Below are positions 9,046 to 18,021 of a DNA stretch of 64,000 nt, one piece after another. A model generated the notes under the pieces. It saw only the letters and a program-made list of their open reading frames with translations, ran no database searches and was not told where the DNA came from. This stretch comes from Paracoccaceae bacterium. GTDB lineage: Bacteria; Pseudomonadota; Alphaproteobacteria; Rhodobacterales; Rhodobacteraceae. The stretch lies in assembly GCA_024640245.1 (NCBI GenBank), contig JAHEFH010000001.1, positions 1 to 64,000 on the forward strand. The letters run 5' to 3'. Every line of letters begins with the position of its first letter. Positions within the stretch are counted from its first letter, which is position 1. The position numbers and the translations under genes were made by a program.

Positions 9046-9972
9046 ATGCCAAAGATTTTATGTTGCGGAGAAGCGCTGATTGATATGTTGCCCTGTGTTT
9101 CTGACACGGGATTGCCGGGATTCGCGCCGCTGGCGGGCGGGGCCGTGTTTAACACCGCTGTCGCGCTCGGTCGTTTGGGCGTCACTACGGAACTGTTCAC
9201 GGGACTGTCTTCCGACCTTTTCGGCGATATCCTGCGGAAGAGTCTGAAGGAGAGCAATGTCGGCTGGTCGCTCAGCGCCTTTTCCAAGCGCCCGACTTCT
9301 CTGGCCTTCGTCAAGCTGGCTGACGGACAGGCGACCTATACTTTCTACAGTGAAAACGCAGCGGACAAGGTCTTGACCGAAGAGGACTTGCCGACCGTTC
9401 CGGCCAATATCGGAACACTGTTCTTCGGCGGTATCAGTCTGGTCGGCGAGCCATGCGGCTCAACCTACGAAGCTCTGCTGCAACGCGAAAAAGACAGGAA
9501 GGTGATCATGCTCGACCCGAATGTCCGGCCGGATTTCATCGAGGACGAAGACACATACCGCAAGCGGATCGACGCCATGGTTTCTGGGGCGGATATTCTC
9601 AAGCTTTCGGATCAGGATCTGGAGTGGCTGGTCGACGAGACCGACCTGTTCACCGCGGCGCGGCAATTGCTGGACAAAGGCCCGAAGGCAGTGTTCGTGA
9701 CCCGCGGAGGCGAGGGCGCATTGGCGGTTTCCCACGTGGCGGAAACAGAAGTTCCGGCGACTTTGGTCGAAGTCGTGGACACGGTCGGTGCCGGCGATAC
9801 GTTCAACGCAGGTATCCTGTGGTCGCTGAGCAAGGCCGATTTGCTGCACAAGGACAAGCTGGCTAATCTGACCACAGCGCAACTTGCCGCCGCACTTTCG
9901 GCAGGCGCCCGCACGGCCGCTGTCACCGTATCGCGCAAAGGCGCCAACCCGCCGTGGCTGCACGAGCTTTAG
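9046..9972 (+). CDS. PfkB-family carbohydrate kinase (fructokinase)
   Basis: A 308-residue ribokinase-fold sugar kinase. It opens with CCGEALIDMLP, the fructokinase-type N-terminus, and carries the PfkB signature DTVGAGDTFNAG with the anion hole GAGD and catalytic Asp at about residue 251. LDPNVRPDFI is the other family landmark. The ATG directly follows the frcR stop codon, so the two are translated from one message. Fructose imported by FrcBCA would be phosphorylated to fructose 6-phosphate here; 2-keto-3-deoxygluconate kinase is the main alternative in this family. The N-terminal GEALIDM and the frc context favour fructokinase. Confidence 0.85.
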   Translation: MPKILCCGEALIDMLPCVSDTGLPGFAPLAGGAVFNTAVALGRLGVTTELFTGLSSDLFGDILRKSLKESNVGWSLSAFSKRPTSLAFVKLADGQATYTFYSENAADKVLTEEDLPTVPANIGTLFFGGISLVGEPCGSTYEALLQREKDRKVIMLDPNVRPDFIEDEDTYRKRIDAMVSGADILKLSDQDLEWLVDETDLFTAARQLLDKGPKAVFVTRGGEGALAVSHVAETEVPATLVEVVDTVGAGDTFNAGILWSLSKADLLHKDKLANLTTAQLAAALSAGARTAAVTVSRKGANPPWLHEL

Positions 9973-10123
9973 GGCGGGTAAAAAGCCCCGTTTCCACGTT
10001 GTTCGTTTCCAGTTCCGGCTGGGGTGGAACCAAATGTCTTCTTGCGCTCGCTCTTTAGAAATATAAGAACTGGTGTCTTAGAGGCGTCCGGTTTCGGACC
10101 GTGTGAGGGAAGGCCTGTTGCCC

Positions 10124-12007
10124 ATGACCGAGAATGAACCGCATTCGATTTATGGTATTGACCGATGGGGAATGGACCTTGTGTCGGTCCTTCCGAACGG
10201 CGAGCTGGGTTTGAAAAACCCGCTGCAGCCTGACGCGCCGATTGCCAGTCTGCCGAAGATCATCCGCGGTCTGAACGAACGCGGCGTTCACGTTCCGATG
10301 TTGTTGAGGGTCAGTTCCTTTCTGGACCACGGCATCCGGACACTGAACGAGAGCTTTGCTCAGGCGATCGAGAGGGTGCAGTACAAGGGTGTCTATCGGG
10401 GCGTTTTTCCGATCAAGGTCAACCAGCAGGCCCAGGTGATCGACCGGATCGTCGAGTTCGGCCGTCCTTTTTCCTATGGCCTCGAGGCCGGATCGAAACC
10501 CGAACTGGTCATCGCACTGGCGCACAGTCTGGCCAAGGATGCGCTCGTCGTTTGCAACGGCGTCAAGGATGCGGAATTCATTCGTCTGGCGATCCTGTCG
10601 CGCAAGCTCGGCTTCAACACCGTAATCGTTCTGGAGAGCGCCAAGGAACTGGATACGGTTCTGGAAGTGATGGAAGAGCTTGATGAAGAACCGCTTCTGG
10701 GCGTTCGGGTCAAGTTGACCCACCGGATCGGCGGAAACTGGGCGGAAAGTTCCGGCGACCGGTCTACTTTCGGCATGCATACGGACCAGTTGGTCGAGGT
10801 CGTGGACCGGCTGAAAGAGGCGGGTTACCTGCATTGCCTGAAACTTCAGCACTCGCATCTCGGATCCCAGATCCCCGACGTGCATGACGTTCGCCGCGCG
10901 GTGGACGAGGCCTGCCGCTATTTCGTGGAACTGTCCGCCGAGGGCGTTCCGTTGACGCATCTTGATCTGGGCGGCGGTCTGGGCATCGACTACACCGGTG
11001 AGAAATCGGCGACCGAGAACTCGATCAACTACTCCGTTTCCGAATATTGCGACAACGTGGTGGAAACCGTGGCCTATGCCATGGACGAGGCGGGGCTTAA
11101 GCATCCGACGCTGGTGACCGAAAGCGGTCGCGCGGTCGTCGCGACGTCCTCCATGCTGATTTTCGATGTGCTGGAGGCGACGCTCTATGATGCCAGCTCC
11201 GCGCCGTCGCCGGAACCTGACGATCACCACCTCGTGCGCGATCTGGCGTCGATAAGCGGCTATCTTGGCGTGAAACGGCTTCAGGAATGCCTGAACGACG
11301 CGCTGTACTATCGCAATGAACTGCGCGCCCTGTTCCGCCGCGGTTATATCGACCTGCGCCAGATGGCGCGGGCAGAGCGGATTTATCTGCACCTGATGTC
11401 CAAGATCAAGACATTGGCGCCAATGGTGGAGAACGCGCCCGAACTGGATGCGCATCTGGAGCAGGTCGCCGACATTTATCACTGCAATTTCTCGCTGTTC
11501 CAGTCGTTGCCGGATGTCTGGGCCATAGACCAGTTGCACCCGGTCGTGCCCTTGCAGATGCTGGACAAGGAGCCGGACCGACGCGCCATCCTGTCCGACA
11601 TCACCTGCGATTCCGACGGTAAGGTCGACCGGTTCATACTGGCCGACGGCGTGTCGCCGTCCTTGCCTGTTCACGAACTGCCGGAGGATAGCTCCTATTA
11701 CATGGGCGTATTTTTCGTCGGTGCCTATCAGGAAACGCTGGGCGACCTGCACAACCTGTTCGGCGATACGAATGTGGCGACGATCGACCTGCGCAATGAC
11801 GGCGGTTTCGACCTGCTGCACGAGCAGGAGGGCGACACGATTGCCGAAGTTCTATCCTATGTCGAATACGATCCGCGCGATTGCGTGGACGCCTTCCGCA
11901 AGATGGTTGACCGTGCGATCTCCAGCGGCGACCTGAAGTCGAAGGACCGGAAATTGATGATGGCAGCCTATCGTGACAGCATCAATGGCTATACATATTA
12001 CGAGTGA
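10124..12007 (+). CDS. speA: Biosynthetic arginine decarboxylase
   Basis: PLP-dependent enzyme that decarboxylates L-arginine to agmatine, the first step of polyamine synthesis. From ATG 10124 it is 627 residues, the family's usual length. The start is chosen because AGGGAAGG (10106-10113) precedes it; a GTG at 10103 has no ribosome site. The PLP lysine lies in GVFPIKVNQQ (about K98), HSHLGSQI and LGGGLGIDY are the phosphate-binding segments, and TCDSDGKVD contains the Cys of the C-terminal active site. It heads a cluster that continues with a carboxyspermidine dehydrogenase and decarboxylase and agmatinase, giving a complete route to spermidine without S-adenosylmethionine decarboxylase. Confidence 0.95.
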   Translation: MTENEPHSIYGIDRWGMDLVSVLPNGELGLKNPLQPDAPIASLPKIIRGLNERGVHVPMLLRVSSFLDHGIRTLNESFAQAIERVQYKGVYRGVFPIKVNQQAQVIDRIVEFGRPFSYGLEAGSKPELVIALAHSLAKDALVVCNGVKDAEFIRLAILSRKLGFNTVIVLESAKELDTVLEVMEELDEEPLLGVRVKLTHRIGGNWAESSGDRSTFGMHTDQLVEVVDRLKEAGYLHCLKLQHSHLGSQIPDVHDVRRAVDEACRYFVELSAEGVPLTHLDLGGGLGIDYTGEKSATENSINYSVSEYCDNVVETVAYAMDEAGLKHPTLVTESGRAVVATSSMLIFDVLEATLYDASSAPSPEPDDHHLVRDLASISGYLGVKRLQECLNDALYYRNELRALFRRGYIDLRQMARAERIYLHLMSKIKTLAPMVENAPELDAHLEQVADIYHCNFSLFQSLPDVWAIDQLHPVVPLQMLDKEPDRRAILSDITCDSDGKVDRFILADGVSPSLPVHELPEDSSYYMGVFFVGAYQETLGDLHNLFGDTNVATIDLRNDGGFDLLHEQEGDTIAEVLSYVEYDPRDCVDAFRKMVDRAISSGDLKSKDRKLMMAAYRDSINGYTYYE

Positions 12008-12029
12008 TCAGGAAAAAGGAGTGTGCCGC

Positions 12030-13235
12030 ATGGGCAATCTACTGGTAATCGGAGCTGGCGGAGTTTCCTCTGCCGCTGTCACCAAAATGGCGATGAATCC
12101 GGATATTTTCACCAAGATCACGCTGGCTTCGCGCCGCAAGTTCAAATGCGACGAAATTGCCGAGAACGTCAAGAAACGCACCGGTATCGTGATTGACACC
12201 GCCGAGGTGGACGCCATGGACCGGATCGCGGTGATCGACCTGATCCGAGAGTCCGGCGCCGAACTGCTGGTCAACCTCGCACTACCCTATCAGGATCTGG
12301 CGCTCATGGATGCCTGTCTGGAAGCGGGCGTGCATTATCTGGACACCGCGAACTATGAACCCGAAGACGAGGCCAAGTTCGAATACCACTGGCAGTGGGC
12401 CTATCAGGAGAAATTCGAAGAGGCCGGCCTGACCGCCATTCTGGGATCGGGCTTTGATCCGGGTGTGACCTCGGTTTTCGCTACTTGGCTCAAGAAACAC
12501 AAGCTGGACACGATCCGCCAGATCGACGTGCTGGATTGCAACGGCGGCGACAACGGCCTGCCTTTTGCCACGAACTTCAACCCCGAGATCAACATCCGCG
12601 AGGTTACTGCCGAGGCGCGCCACTGGGAAAATGGCGACTGGGTGACCACACCCGCCATGTCGAAAAAGGTCGAGTTCGATTTCGAGGGCGTCGGCAAGAA
12701 AAACATGTACCTGATGTATCACGAGGAACTGGAGAGCCTGAAAACCCACTTCCCCGAGATCGAGCGCGCACGGTTCTGGATGACCTTCGGCGACGCTTAT
12801 ATAAATCATGTCACGGTGCTACAGAACATCGGCATGACCTCGATCGAGCCGGTGATGTACAACGGTGCGGAGATTGTTCCGCTGCAATTCCTGAAGGCGG
12901 TTCTGCCCGACCCGTCGGGTCTGGCCGCGCTGACCAAGGGCAAGACCAATATCGGCGATATCGTGACCGGCACCAAGGATGGCGTCGAAAAGACCTATTA
13001 TATCCACAACATCTGCGATCACGAGGCCTGTTACAGGGAAGTCGGCAGTCAGGCTGTGTCCTATACCACGGGCGTGCCGGCGATGATCGGGGCGGCGATG
13101 GTGCTGAAGGGCATCTGGCGCGATCCGGGCGTGTGGAACATGGAGCAGCTTGATCCGGATGCCTTCATGGACATGCTGAACACGCAGGGTCTGCCGTGGC
13201 ATGTGCACGAGCTGAAAGGGCCGGTTGATTTTTAG
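12030..13235 (+). CDS. Carboxy(nor)spermidine dehydrogenase (saccharopine-dehydrogenase family)
   Basis: Reductively condenses putrescine (or diaminopropane) with aspartate semialdehyde to carboxyspermidine (or carboxynorspermidine), using NADPH. The ATG at 12030 has a good ribosome site (AAAAAGGAG, ending about 12020) and places the Rossmann motif VIGAGGVSSA at residue 6. The length of 401 residues and the segments TANYEPEDEAKFEYHWQWAY and LGSGFDPGVTSVF are typical of the CANSDH/CASDH branch and unlike lysine-pathway saccharopine dehydrogenases. It lies 22 bases after speA and 3 bases before the decarboxylase. Because speA and speB give putrescine, carboxyspermidine is the more likely product. 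Confidence 0.92.
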   Translation: MGNLLVIGAGGVSSAAVTKMAMNPDIFTKITLASRRKFKCDEIAENVKKRTGIVIDTAEVDAMDRIAVIDLIRESGAELLVNLALPYQDLALMDACLEAGVHYLDTANYEPEDEAKFEYHWQWAYQEKFEEAGLTAILGSGFDPGVTSVFATWLKKHKLDTIRQIDVLDCNGGDNGLPFATNFNPEINIREVTAEARHWENGDWVTTPAMSKKVEFDFEGVGKKNMYLMYHEELESLKTHFPEIERARFWMTFGDAYINHVTVLQNIGMTSIEPVMYNGAEIVPLQFLKAVLPDPSGLAALTKGKTNIGDIVTGTKDGVEKTYYIHNICDHEACYREVGSQAVSYTTGVPAMIGAAMVLKGIWRDPGVWNMEQLDPDAFMDMLNTQGLPWHVHELKGPVDF

Positions 13236-13238
13236 GTC

Positions 13239-14414
13239 ATGACCCAGATGATGCAAACACAGGCAGGGGATGCGGGGGCGTTCAGGCGGTTCGACATGAC
13301 GCGTGTGCCCAGCCCGTGTTTCGTCGTCGACGAGGTCGCCGTCGAGCGCAATCTGGCCGTACTGAAGGACGTGGGTGACCGGTCCGGCGCGCATGTCCTT
13401 TCGGCTCTTAAGGCATTCTCGATGTTTTCGCTGGCGCCGCTGGTGCGACGCTATCTGGCGGGAACCTGCGGATCTGGCCTGTATGAAGCGCGGTTGGGGC
13501 GAGAGGAATACGGCGGCGAGGTTGCGACCTATTGCGCCGGATACAAGGCCTCCGAGATGGACGAGATCATCGCCCTGTCGGATCACGTGATATTCAACTC
13601 ACCGGCCCAGAAGGCCCGGTTCCTACCGAATGTCCGCGCATCGGCGCGTGCGGTGCAGGTCGGTCTGCGCATCAATCCGCTGCATTCCGAGGGCGACATT
13701 CCGAAATACGACCCCTGCGCGCCGTGTTCGCGGCTGGGGATGCCTGTCTCGCAGCTTTCTGACGAGGTTATGGAAGGCGTCGACGGCTTCCACATGCACA
13801 CGCTTTGCGAACAGGGGTTCGAGCCGCTGGAGCGGACCTGGGCTGCGGTCGAGGACCGCATCGCGCCGTATTTCGGCCAGTTGAAATGGCTGAATTTCGG
13901 CGGCGGGCATCATATCACGCGCGCCGACTACGACCGCGACGCGCTGGTGGATTTTATCCGTCATATCCGCGCCAGTACCGGGCTGGAGGTCTATCTGGAG
14001 CCGGGAGAGGCAGTGGCACTGGACGCCGGCATTCTGGTGGGCGAGGTGCTCGATCTGCCTCATAACACCATGGACCTTGCCGTCGTCGATATTTCCGCCA
14101 CCTGCCACATGCCGGACGTGATCGAGGCCCCGTACCGCCCCGCGATGCTGGACGAGGTGACCGAGGGGCGTCTGTACCGCTTTGGCGGGCCGTCCTGTCT
14201 GGCGGGTGACGTCATCGGCGACTACGCCATGGCGAAGCCGCTTACAGTCGGCGACCGCTTCGCTTTTCTGGATCAGGCGCATTATTCGATGGTCAAGACC
14301 AACACGTTCAACGGTATTCCGCTGCCCGCAATTGCGCTGTGGAACTCCGATACCGATGCGCTTACGATGATCCGTGAATTCACCTACGAAGATTTCCGCA
14401 ACAGGCTGTCATGA
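13239..14414 (+). CDS. nspC: Carboxy(nor)spermidine decarboxylase
   Basis: Fold III PLP decarboxylase (alanine-racemase-like barrel) that removes the carboxylate of carboxyspermidine to give spermidine. It has 391 residues. The PLP lysine is in LSALKAFSMF (about K58), the phosphate-binding glycines in FGGGHHITR, and DISATCHMPDVIEAPYRP is the family landmark in which the Cys sits at the active site. The N-terminus carries about 20 residues before VPSPCFVVDE; an internal in-frame ATG at about 13296 could be the true start. The 3-base gap to the upstream dehydrogenase and the 1-base gap to speB show one operon. Confidence 0.92.
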   Translation: MTQMMQTQAGDAGAFRRFDMTRVPSPCFVVDEVAVERNLAVLKDVGDRSGAHVLSALKAFSMFSLAPLVRRYLAGTCGSGLYEARLGREEYGGEVATYCAGYKASEMDEIIALSDHVIFNSPAQKARFLPNVRASARAVQVGLRINPLHSEGDIPKYDPCAPCSRLGMPVSQLSDEVMEGVDGFHMHTLCEQGFEPLERTWAAVEDRIAPYFGQLKWLNFGGGHHITRADYDRDALVDFIRHIRASTGLEVYLEPGEAVALDAGILVGEVLDLPHNTMDLAVVDISATCHMPDVIEAPYRPAMLDEVTEGRLYRFGGPSCLAGDVIGDYAMAKPLTVGDRFAFLDQAHYSMVKTNTFNGIPLPAIALWNSDTDALTMIREFTYEDFRNRLS

Positions 14415-14415
14415 C

Positions 14416-15267
14416 ATGAACATTTTTCTGGAAAGCGAACTGACCGGTGCCGAGCGCGGCGAGGACGCGTTGTTCCGTATTATCCCGATGCCGCTGGAGC
14501 GCACTGTGTCCTACGGCTCCGGCACCGCGCAGGGGCCCGACGGGATCATCGAGGCAAGCAACGAACTGGAACGGTTGTGTCAGGGTATTGAGCCTTGCGC
14601 GCACGGTATCCTGACCCAACCGCCGGTCGATTGCTCCGGTCCGATGCCCGAAGTAATGTTGCGTCTGGCGCACCGGACCGAGGCCGCCGTTCTGGCAGGA
14701 CGTATTCCGGTGACCCTGGGCGGCGAGCACTCGCTGACCTTCGGCGCGGTCACCGGCGTGATGCGGGCGCTGGGGCAGCCCGTCGGCCTGATCCAGATCG
14801 ACGCGCACGCCGACCTGCGGATCGCCTATCAGGGCGAAAAGCACTCGCACGCTTCTGTCATGCACCTGCTGTCGGAAAAGGGCGTGCGGCTGGCGCAGTT
14901 CGGCGTGCGCGCGCTTTGCCAGCAAGAGGTCGACAGCCGCGAGCGGAACAAGGTGTTCTACCGCGACGCCGAGGAGCTTGTGACGCAGAATATTCTGGCC
15001 GTCGATCTGCCGGAGGACTTTCCGGAACTGGTCTATGTTTCGTTCGACGTGGACGGGCTGGACCCGTCTTTGATGCCTGCGACAGGTACGCCGGTGCCGG
15101 GCGGGCTCGGTTACTATCAGGCCTTGCATCTCGTGGAGCATGCGCTGAAAGGCCGGAAATGCGTCGGGTTGGATGTCGTGGAGCTGGCACCCGACGGCAA
15201 CGCGGCGTGGGATTTCACGGCAGCGCAGATCGTCTATCGCCTGATGGCGGCGGCGGTTTCGGACTGA
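14416..15267 (+). CDS. speB: Agmatinase
   Basis: Ureohydrolase-fold, manganese-dependent enzyme splitting agmatine into putrescine and urea. The ATG at 14416 follows the nspC stop at once and gives 283 residues, a normal length. The metal-binding motifs are all present: GGEHS (about 102-106), DAHAD (129-133) and SFDVDGLDP (209-217), followed by TGTPVPGGL and a terminal VVELAP. GGEHS replaces the commoner GGDHS but keeps the ligand His. With speA it supplies the putrescine used by the two middle genes. An arginase is the alternative within this fold; the arginine decarboxylase upstream decides for agmatinase. Confidence 0.9.
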   Translation: MNIFLESELTGAERGEDALFRIIPMPLERTVSYGSGTAQGPDGIIEASNELERLCQGIEPCAHGILTQPPVDCSGPMPEVMLRLAHRTEAAVLAGRIPVTLGGEHSLTFGAVTGVMRALGQPVGLIQIDAHADLRIAYQGEKHSHASVMHLLSEKGVRLAQFGVRALCQQEVDSRERNKVFYRDAEELVTQNILAVDLPEDFPELVYVSFDVDGLDPSLMPATGTPVPGGLGYYQALHLVEHALKGRKCVGLDVVELAPDGNAAWDFTAAQIVYRLMAAAVSD

Positions 15268-15314
15268 TTGCAGTTTGCTGAGCGATTTTCAGGTGCTGGT
15301 TGTAATTTAATATT

Positions 15315-15332
15315 TTAAAATCAAGATTTTAA
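15315..15332. terminator. AT-rich inverted repeat between the convergent speB and lactonase genes
   Basis: TTAAAATC (15315-15322) and GATTTTAA (15325-15332) form a perfect inverted repeat inside an AT-rich spacer of about 200 bases (15268-15470) that has no gene. It could act as a weak two-way terminator, but it has little GC and is not a classic intrinsic one. Nothing else recognisable is in the spacer. Confidence 0.35.
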
Positions 15333-15470
15333 TTAAGATTGCCAATCAAGAACTTTGTGTAACTGGATAACGCTAGCCAAGATTTCATGTGTCGAAAAAA
15401 TCAGCATGATATAAGAAATAACCGTTAAAATACAAATTACTATACAGCGCTCCTAACTCGATACATCGGG

Positions 15471-16322
15471 TTAAACCTTTACCTGATGTTCCGCTTGCCC
15501 CTTGACCTCCACAACGACCGCGAAAGTCTGCCCGTCCGCCTCTGTGGCAGCGTCGAGGCCGTGGGCGGCGGATGTGGCGAAGAGCGTTGACAGGTCGGAC
15601 CCGCCAAAGGCCGGACAGCTGATCTGGGTTGCGGGAAACTCGATGGCTTGCATGAAGTGGCCACGGGCGTCGTATTGCGCTACGCGGGACGCGCCCCATT
15701 GTGCGTTCCACAGGTTGCCGAAGGCATCGACCACGGCGCCATCGGGATTCAGCTCGTATTCCGCCAGATCGACGAAGACCTCTGCATCCCCCTCCGGCCA
15801 GCCGTTTTCAGGCTCCAGCGACTGCCGCATGATGCGTTGCTCTTTCGTGTCGCAGTAATAGGCACAGGTCCGGTCAGGCGAGAAACAGATCGCGTTGGAA
15901 ATGGTTACCGAATCCACCAGCCGGCGCAGCTCTCCGTGGTAGTAGCGATAGATTTTGCCTGCGCCCTTTTCAGCGTTCTTGCCCATCGTTCCGATCCAGA
16001 ATCCACCCCAGGGATCAGCGCGGCCGTCGTTGGAGCGTGTTGCCGGATTGTCGGCTTCCAGTTCCACGAGTGTCTTGCGCTCTCCACTGGTCAGGTCAAA
16101 GCTGAACAGCGCGGTTTCGCTGGCGATCATCAGTTCGGTTTCGCTGATCCAGCCTGCGGCGGAAACGTGCTCCTCGAATTGCCAGTTGCGGGTTTTGCCG
16201 CCCTCTCGCGTCAGCAGTTGCCTCCCCAGAATGTCGAACCAGAATAATTGCCCTCGAACCGGATGCCACAGCGGGCCTTCGCCGAGGCGGCATTGCGTCG
16301 TGTCGAATATGGTGACTGTCAT
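15471..16322 (-). CDS. SMP-30/gluconolactonase-family sugar lactonase
   Basis: A six-bladed beta-propeller lactonase of 283 residues that hydrolyses aldonolactones to aldonic acids. Metal and substrate landmarks are [11 protein letters not shown] with the ligand Glu near residue 14, [32 protein letters not shown] and [14 protein letters not shown]. The start overlaps the aldolase stop by ATGA. With the KDPGal aldolase, KDGal kinase and aldo/keto reductase upstream it fits an oxidative galactose (DeLey-Doudoroff) or related aldose pathway, acting on galactono-lactone; the exact sugar is not fixed by the sequence. Confidence 0.88.
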   Translation of the reverse strand: MTVTIFDTTQCRLGEGPLWHPVRGQLFWFDILGRQLLTREGGKTRNWQFEEHVSAAGWISETELMIASETALFSFDLTSGERKTLVELEADNPATRSNDGRADPWGGFWIGTMGKNAEKGAGKIYRYYHGELRRLVDSVTISNAICFSPDRTCAYYCDTKEQRIMRQSLEPENGWPEGDAEVFVDLAEYELNPDGAVVDAFGNLWNAQWGASRVAQYDARGHFMQAIEFPATQISCPAFGGSDLSTLFATSAAHGLDAATEADGQTFAVVVEVKGQAEHQVKV

Positions 16323-16927
16323 TTTCCGAATACCTCATCATAGGCCGCGACAATCCTCTCGGCGCGCGGTGCAATATCGGTGATGGTGAAACCGGGCTGG
16401 TAGATGCCGGTGCCCATGCCGAAGCCGTCTGCACCCGCTTTCCGCCATTCGGCGAAATTCTCCGGCCCGACGCCGCCGACGGCATAGGCCCTGGCGGATT
16501 TCGGCAGGACGGCCCGCAATGCCTGCAAACCCGCAGGACCGACCAGAAACGCTGGGAACAGCTTCAATCCATCGGCTCCGGCGCGCAGGGCCGCGAAACA
16601 CTCGGTTGGCGTCATCACGCCGGGAATGGCGCGCATTCCCATGGATTTCGCCGCCGTGATTACCTCGGTGTTGCAGTCGGGCGAAACCACCAGCGTGCCG
16701 CCGGCATCGCGCAGCGAAGCGATTTGTTCGACGCTCAGAACCGTTCCCGCACCGATCAAGGCGCGACCGCCGAATTCGCGCGCCATGACCTCGATGCTCC
16801 TGAACGGGTCCGGAGAGTTCAGCGGCACCTCGATCTGGGTAATGCCGGCGTCTATCAGGCACCGGGTGACCGGCAGGGCCTCTTCGGGTGTTATCCCGCG
16901 CAGGATTGCTATGATTTCCCGGGTCAT
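16319..16927 (-). CDS. dgoA: 2-dehydro-3-deoxy-6-phosphogalactonate aldolase
   Basis: Class I aldolase of the KDPG/KDPGal family, splitting 2-keto-3-deoxy-6-phosphogalactonate into pyruvate and glyceraldehyde 3-phosphate. It has 202 residues. The Schiff-base lysine lies in [10 protein letters not shown], the N-terminal [10 protein letters not shown] and [13 protein letters not shown] carry the family Arg and Glu, and [12 protein letters not shown] is the phosphate-binding loop. PLNSP rather than the TLRT seen in Eda favours the galactonate branch, as does the overlapping dgoK. It overlaps dgoK upstream and the lactonase downstream by 4 bases each. Confidence 0.9.
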   Translation of the reverse strand: MTREIIAILRGITPEEALPVTRCLIDAGITQIEVPLNSPDPFRSIEVMAREFGGRALIGAGTVLSVEQIASLRDAGGTLVVSPDCNTEVITAAKSMGMRAIPGVMTPTECFAALRAGADGLKLFPAFLVGPAGLQALRAVLPKSARAYAVGGVGPENFAEWRKAGADGFGMGTGIYQPGFTITDIAPRAERIVAAYDEVFGK

Positions 16928-17838
16928 TTAGCGGTTTCTTTCGATGCCATGAATGCAGATTTCAGACCGGCGAGCGTCATGGCGTCGGCATCCGTTACCT
17001 GCGGGTCTACGCCTTGGTTTGCCAGAGCGCTTCGATAAGCTTGCGACAGGCCCCGTGAGCCGATGATCGCGACCTCCTGGCCCAGCCAATAGGGTCGTGC
17101 AGCAGCCAGTTCCATTCCGATCAGCAGGCCGGAAACGCGTGCGCGTGCGGCAATCGGGGACGGGTTCGACAACATGTTGTCGGCGCGGACGTTGAACAGT
17201 CTGGCGGCGACCGACTCCGGCTTCGAGAGCGTGTCGGAAAGGGCCGCCGTGAAGGCTTCCTCGTCCCAGCCCTCTGTGGCCATGGAATGCCGCAGGACCG
17301 ATTGCCCGGCCAACAAGGCAAACAGTTCTCCGGTCATGAAGGTCTGGAAACTGACGATTTCTCCGGCACTGATCCGGACCCACTTGGTGTGGGTTCCCGG
17401 CAGGCAGAGCACGCCGTCAAACTTCGGGTTGACCGACAAGTAGCCCGCGATCTGGGTTTCCTCGCCGCGCATGATATCGGCGGGTTTTTCCTGTTTCACG
17501 CCGCGGATGATCCGGACCGAAATCCTGGCGTCGCGGCAGGGTGCGGTGACGGTTTCGGATTGTACGGGTGGTTCGCAAGGGACAGACTCGTATTCCGCCT
17601 CGGTCCATCCCTGCCGCGATCCGACCATTCCGCAGGCAATGACCGGCGTGACGAGGTCCGCGGGCAGGTAATCCGATACCAGCGCCAGCAGGGCGGGTTC
17701 GATTTCGTCCTTTGCCAGTTGCCCGATTCCGCGATCGGAACGAAGCGTCGCAATCACCTGGTCGCGGCCGTCCATGACATAGGCGCGCATGTTCGAAGTG
17801 CCCCAGTCGACGCCGATCCATCGGGTGTTATTGGTCAT
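16924..17838 (-). CDS. dgoK: 2-dehydro-3-deoxygalactonokinase
   Basis: Phosphorylates 2-keto-3-deoxygalactonate with ATP. The 304-residue protein belongs to the DgoK family: it starts [18 protein letters not shown], the ASKHA phosphate-1 motif, and contains [15 protein letters not shown]-like [21 protein letters not shown] and [11 protein letters not shown], all characteristic. It heads a three-gene overlapping unit dgoK-dgoA-lactonase. The dehydratase DgoD that should make its substrate is not in the window. A 183-base spacer separates it from the aldo/keto reductase upstream; no gene is seen there. Confidence 0.92.
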   Translation of the reverse strand: MTNNTRWIGVDWGTSNMRAYVMDGRDQVIATLRSDRGIGQLAKDEIEPALLALVSDYLPADLVTPVIACGMVGSRQGWTEAEYESVPCEPPVQSETVTAPCRDARISVRIIRGVKQEKPADIMRGEETQIAGYLSVNPKFDGVLCLPGTHTKWVRISAGEIVSFQTFMTGELFALLAGQSVLRHSMATEGWDEEAFTAALSDTLSKPESVAARLFNVRADNMLSNPSPIAARARVSGLLIGMELAAARPYWLGQEVAIIGSRGLSQAYRSALANQGVDPQVTDADAMTLAGLKSAFMASKETAK

Positions 17839-18021
17839 AAGCTGGGCCCCGCACGAAAAATGTGTTCCGGTTTCAGATTGCGTACCGCGCGAAAGGCCGA
17901 AGGCACTGTCGCGACTGACGAACTCTGTCCTTCATTTTTGCATCCGGCATCAGGCGCGTCAAAGGTAAAGTCGGTTTTGTAAGGGCAAAGGATAATGGCC
18001 GCCCTTGCGCGTCGATCCGGA

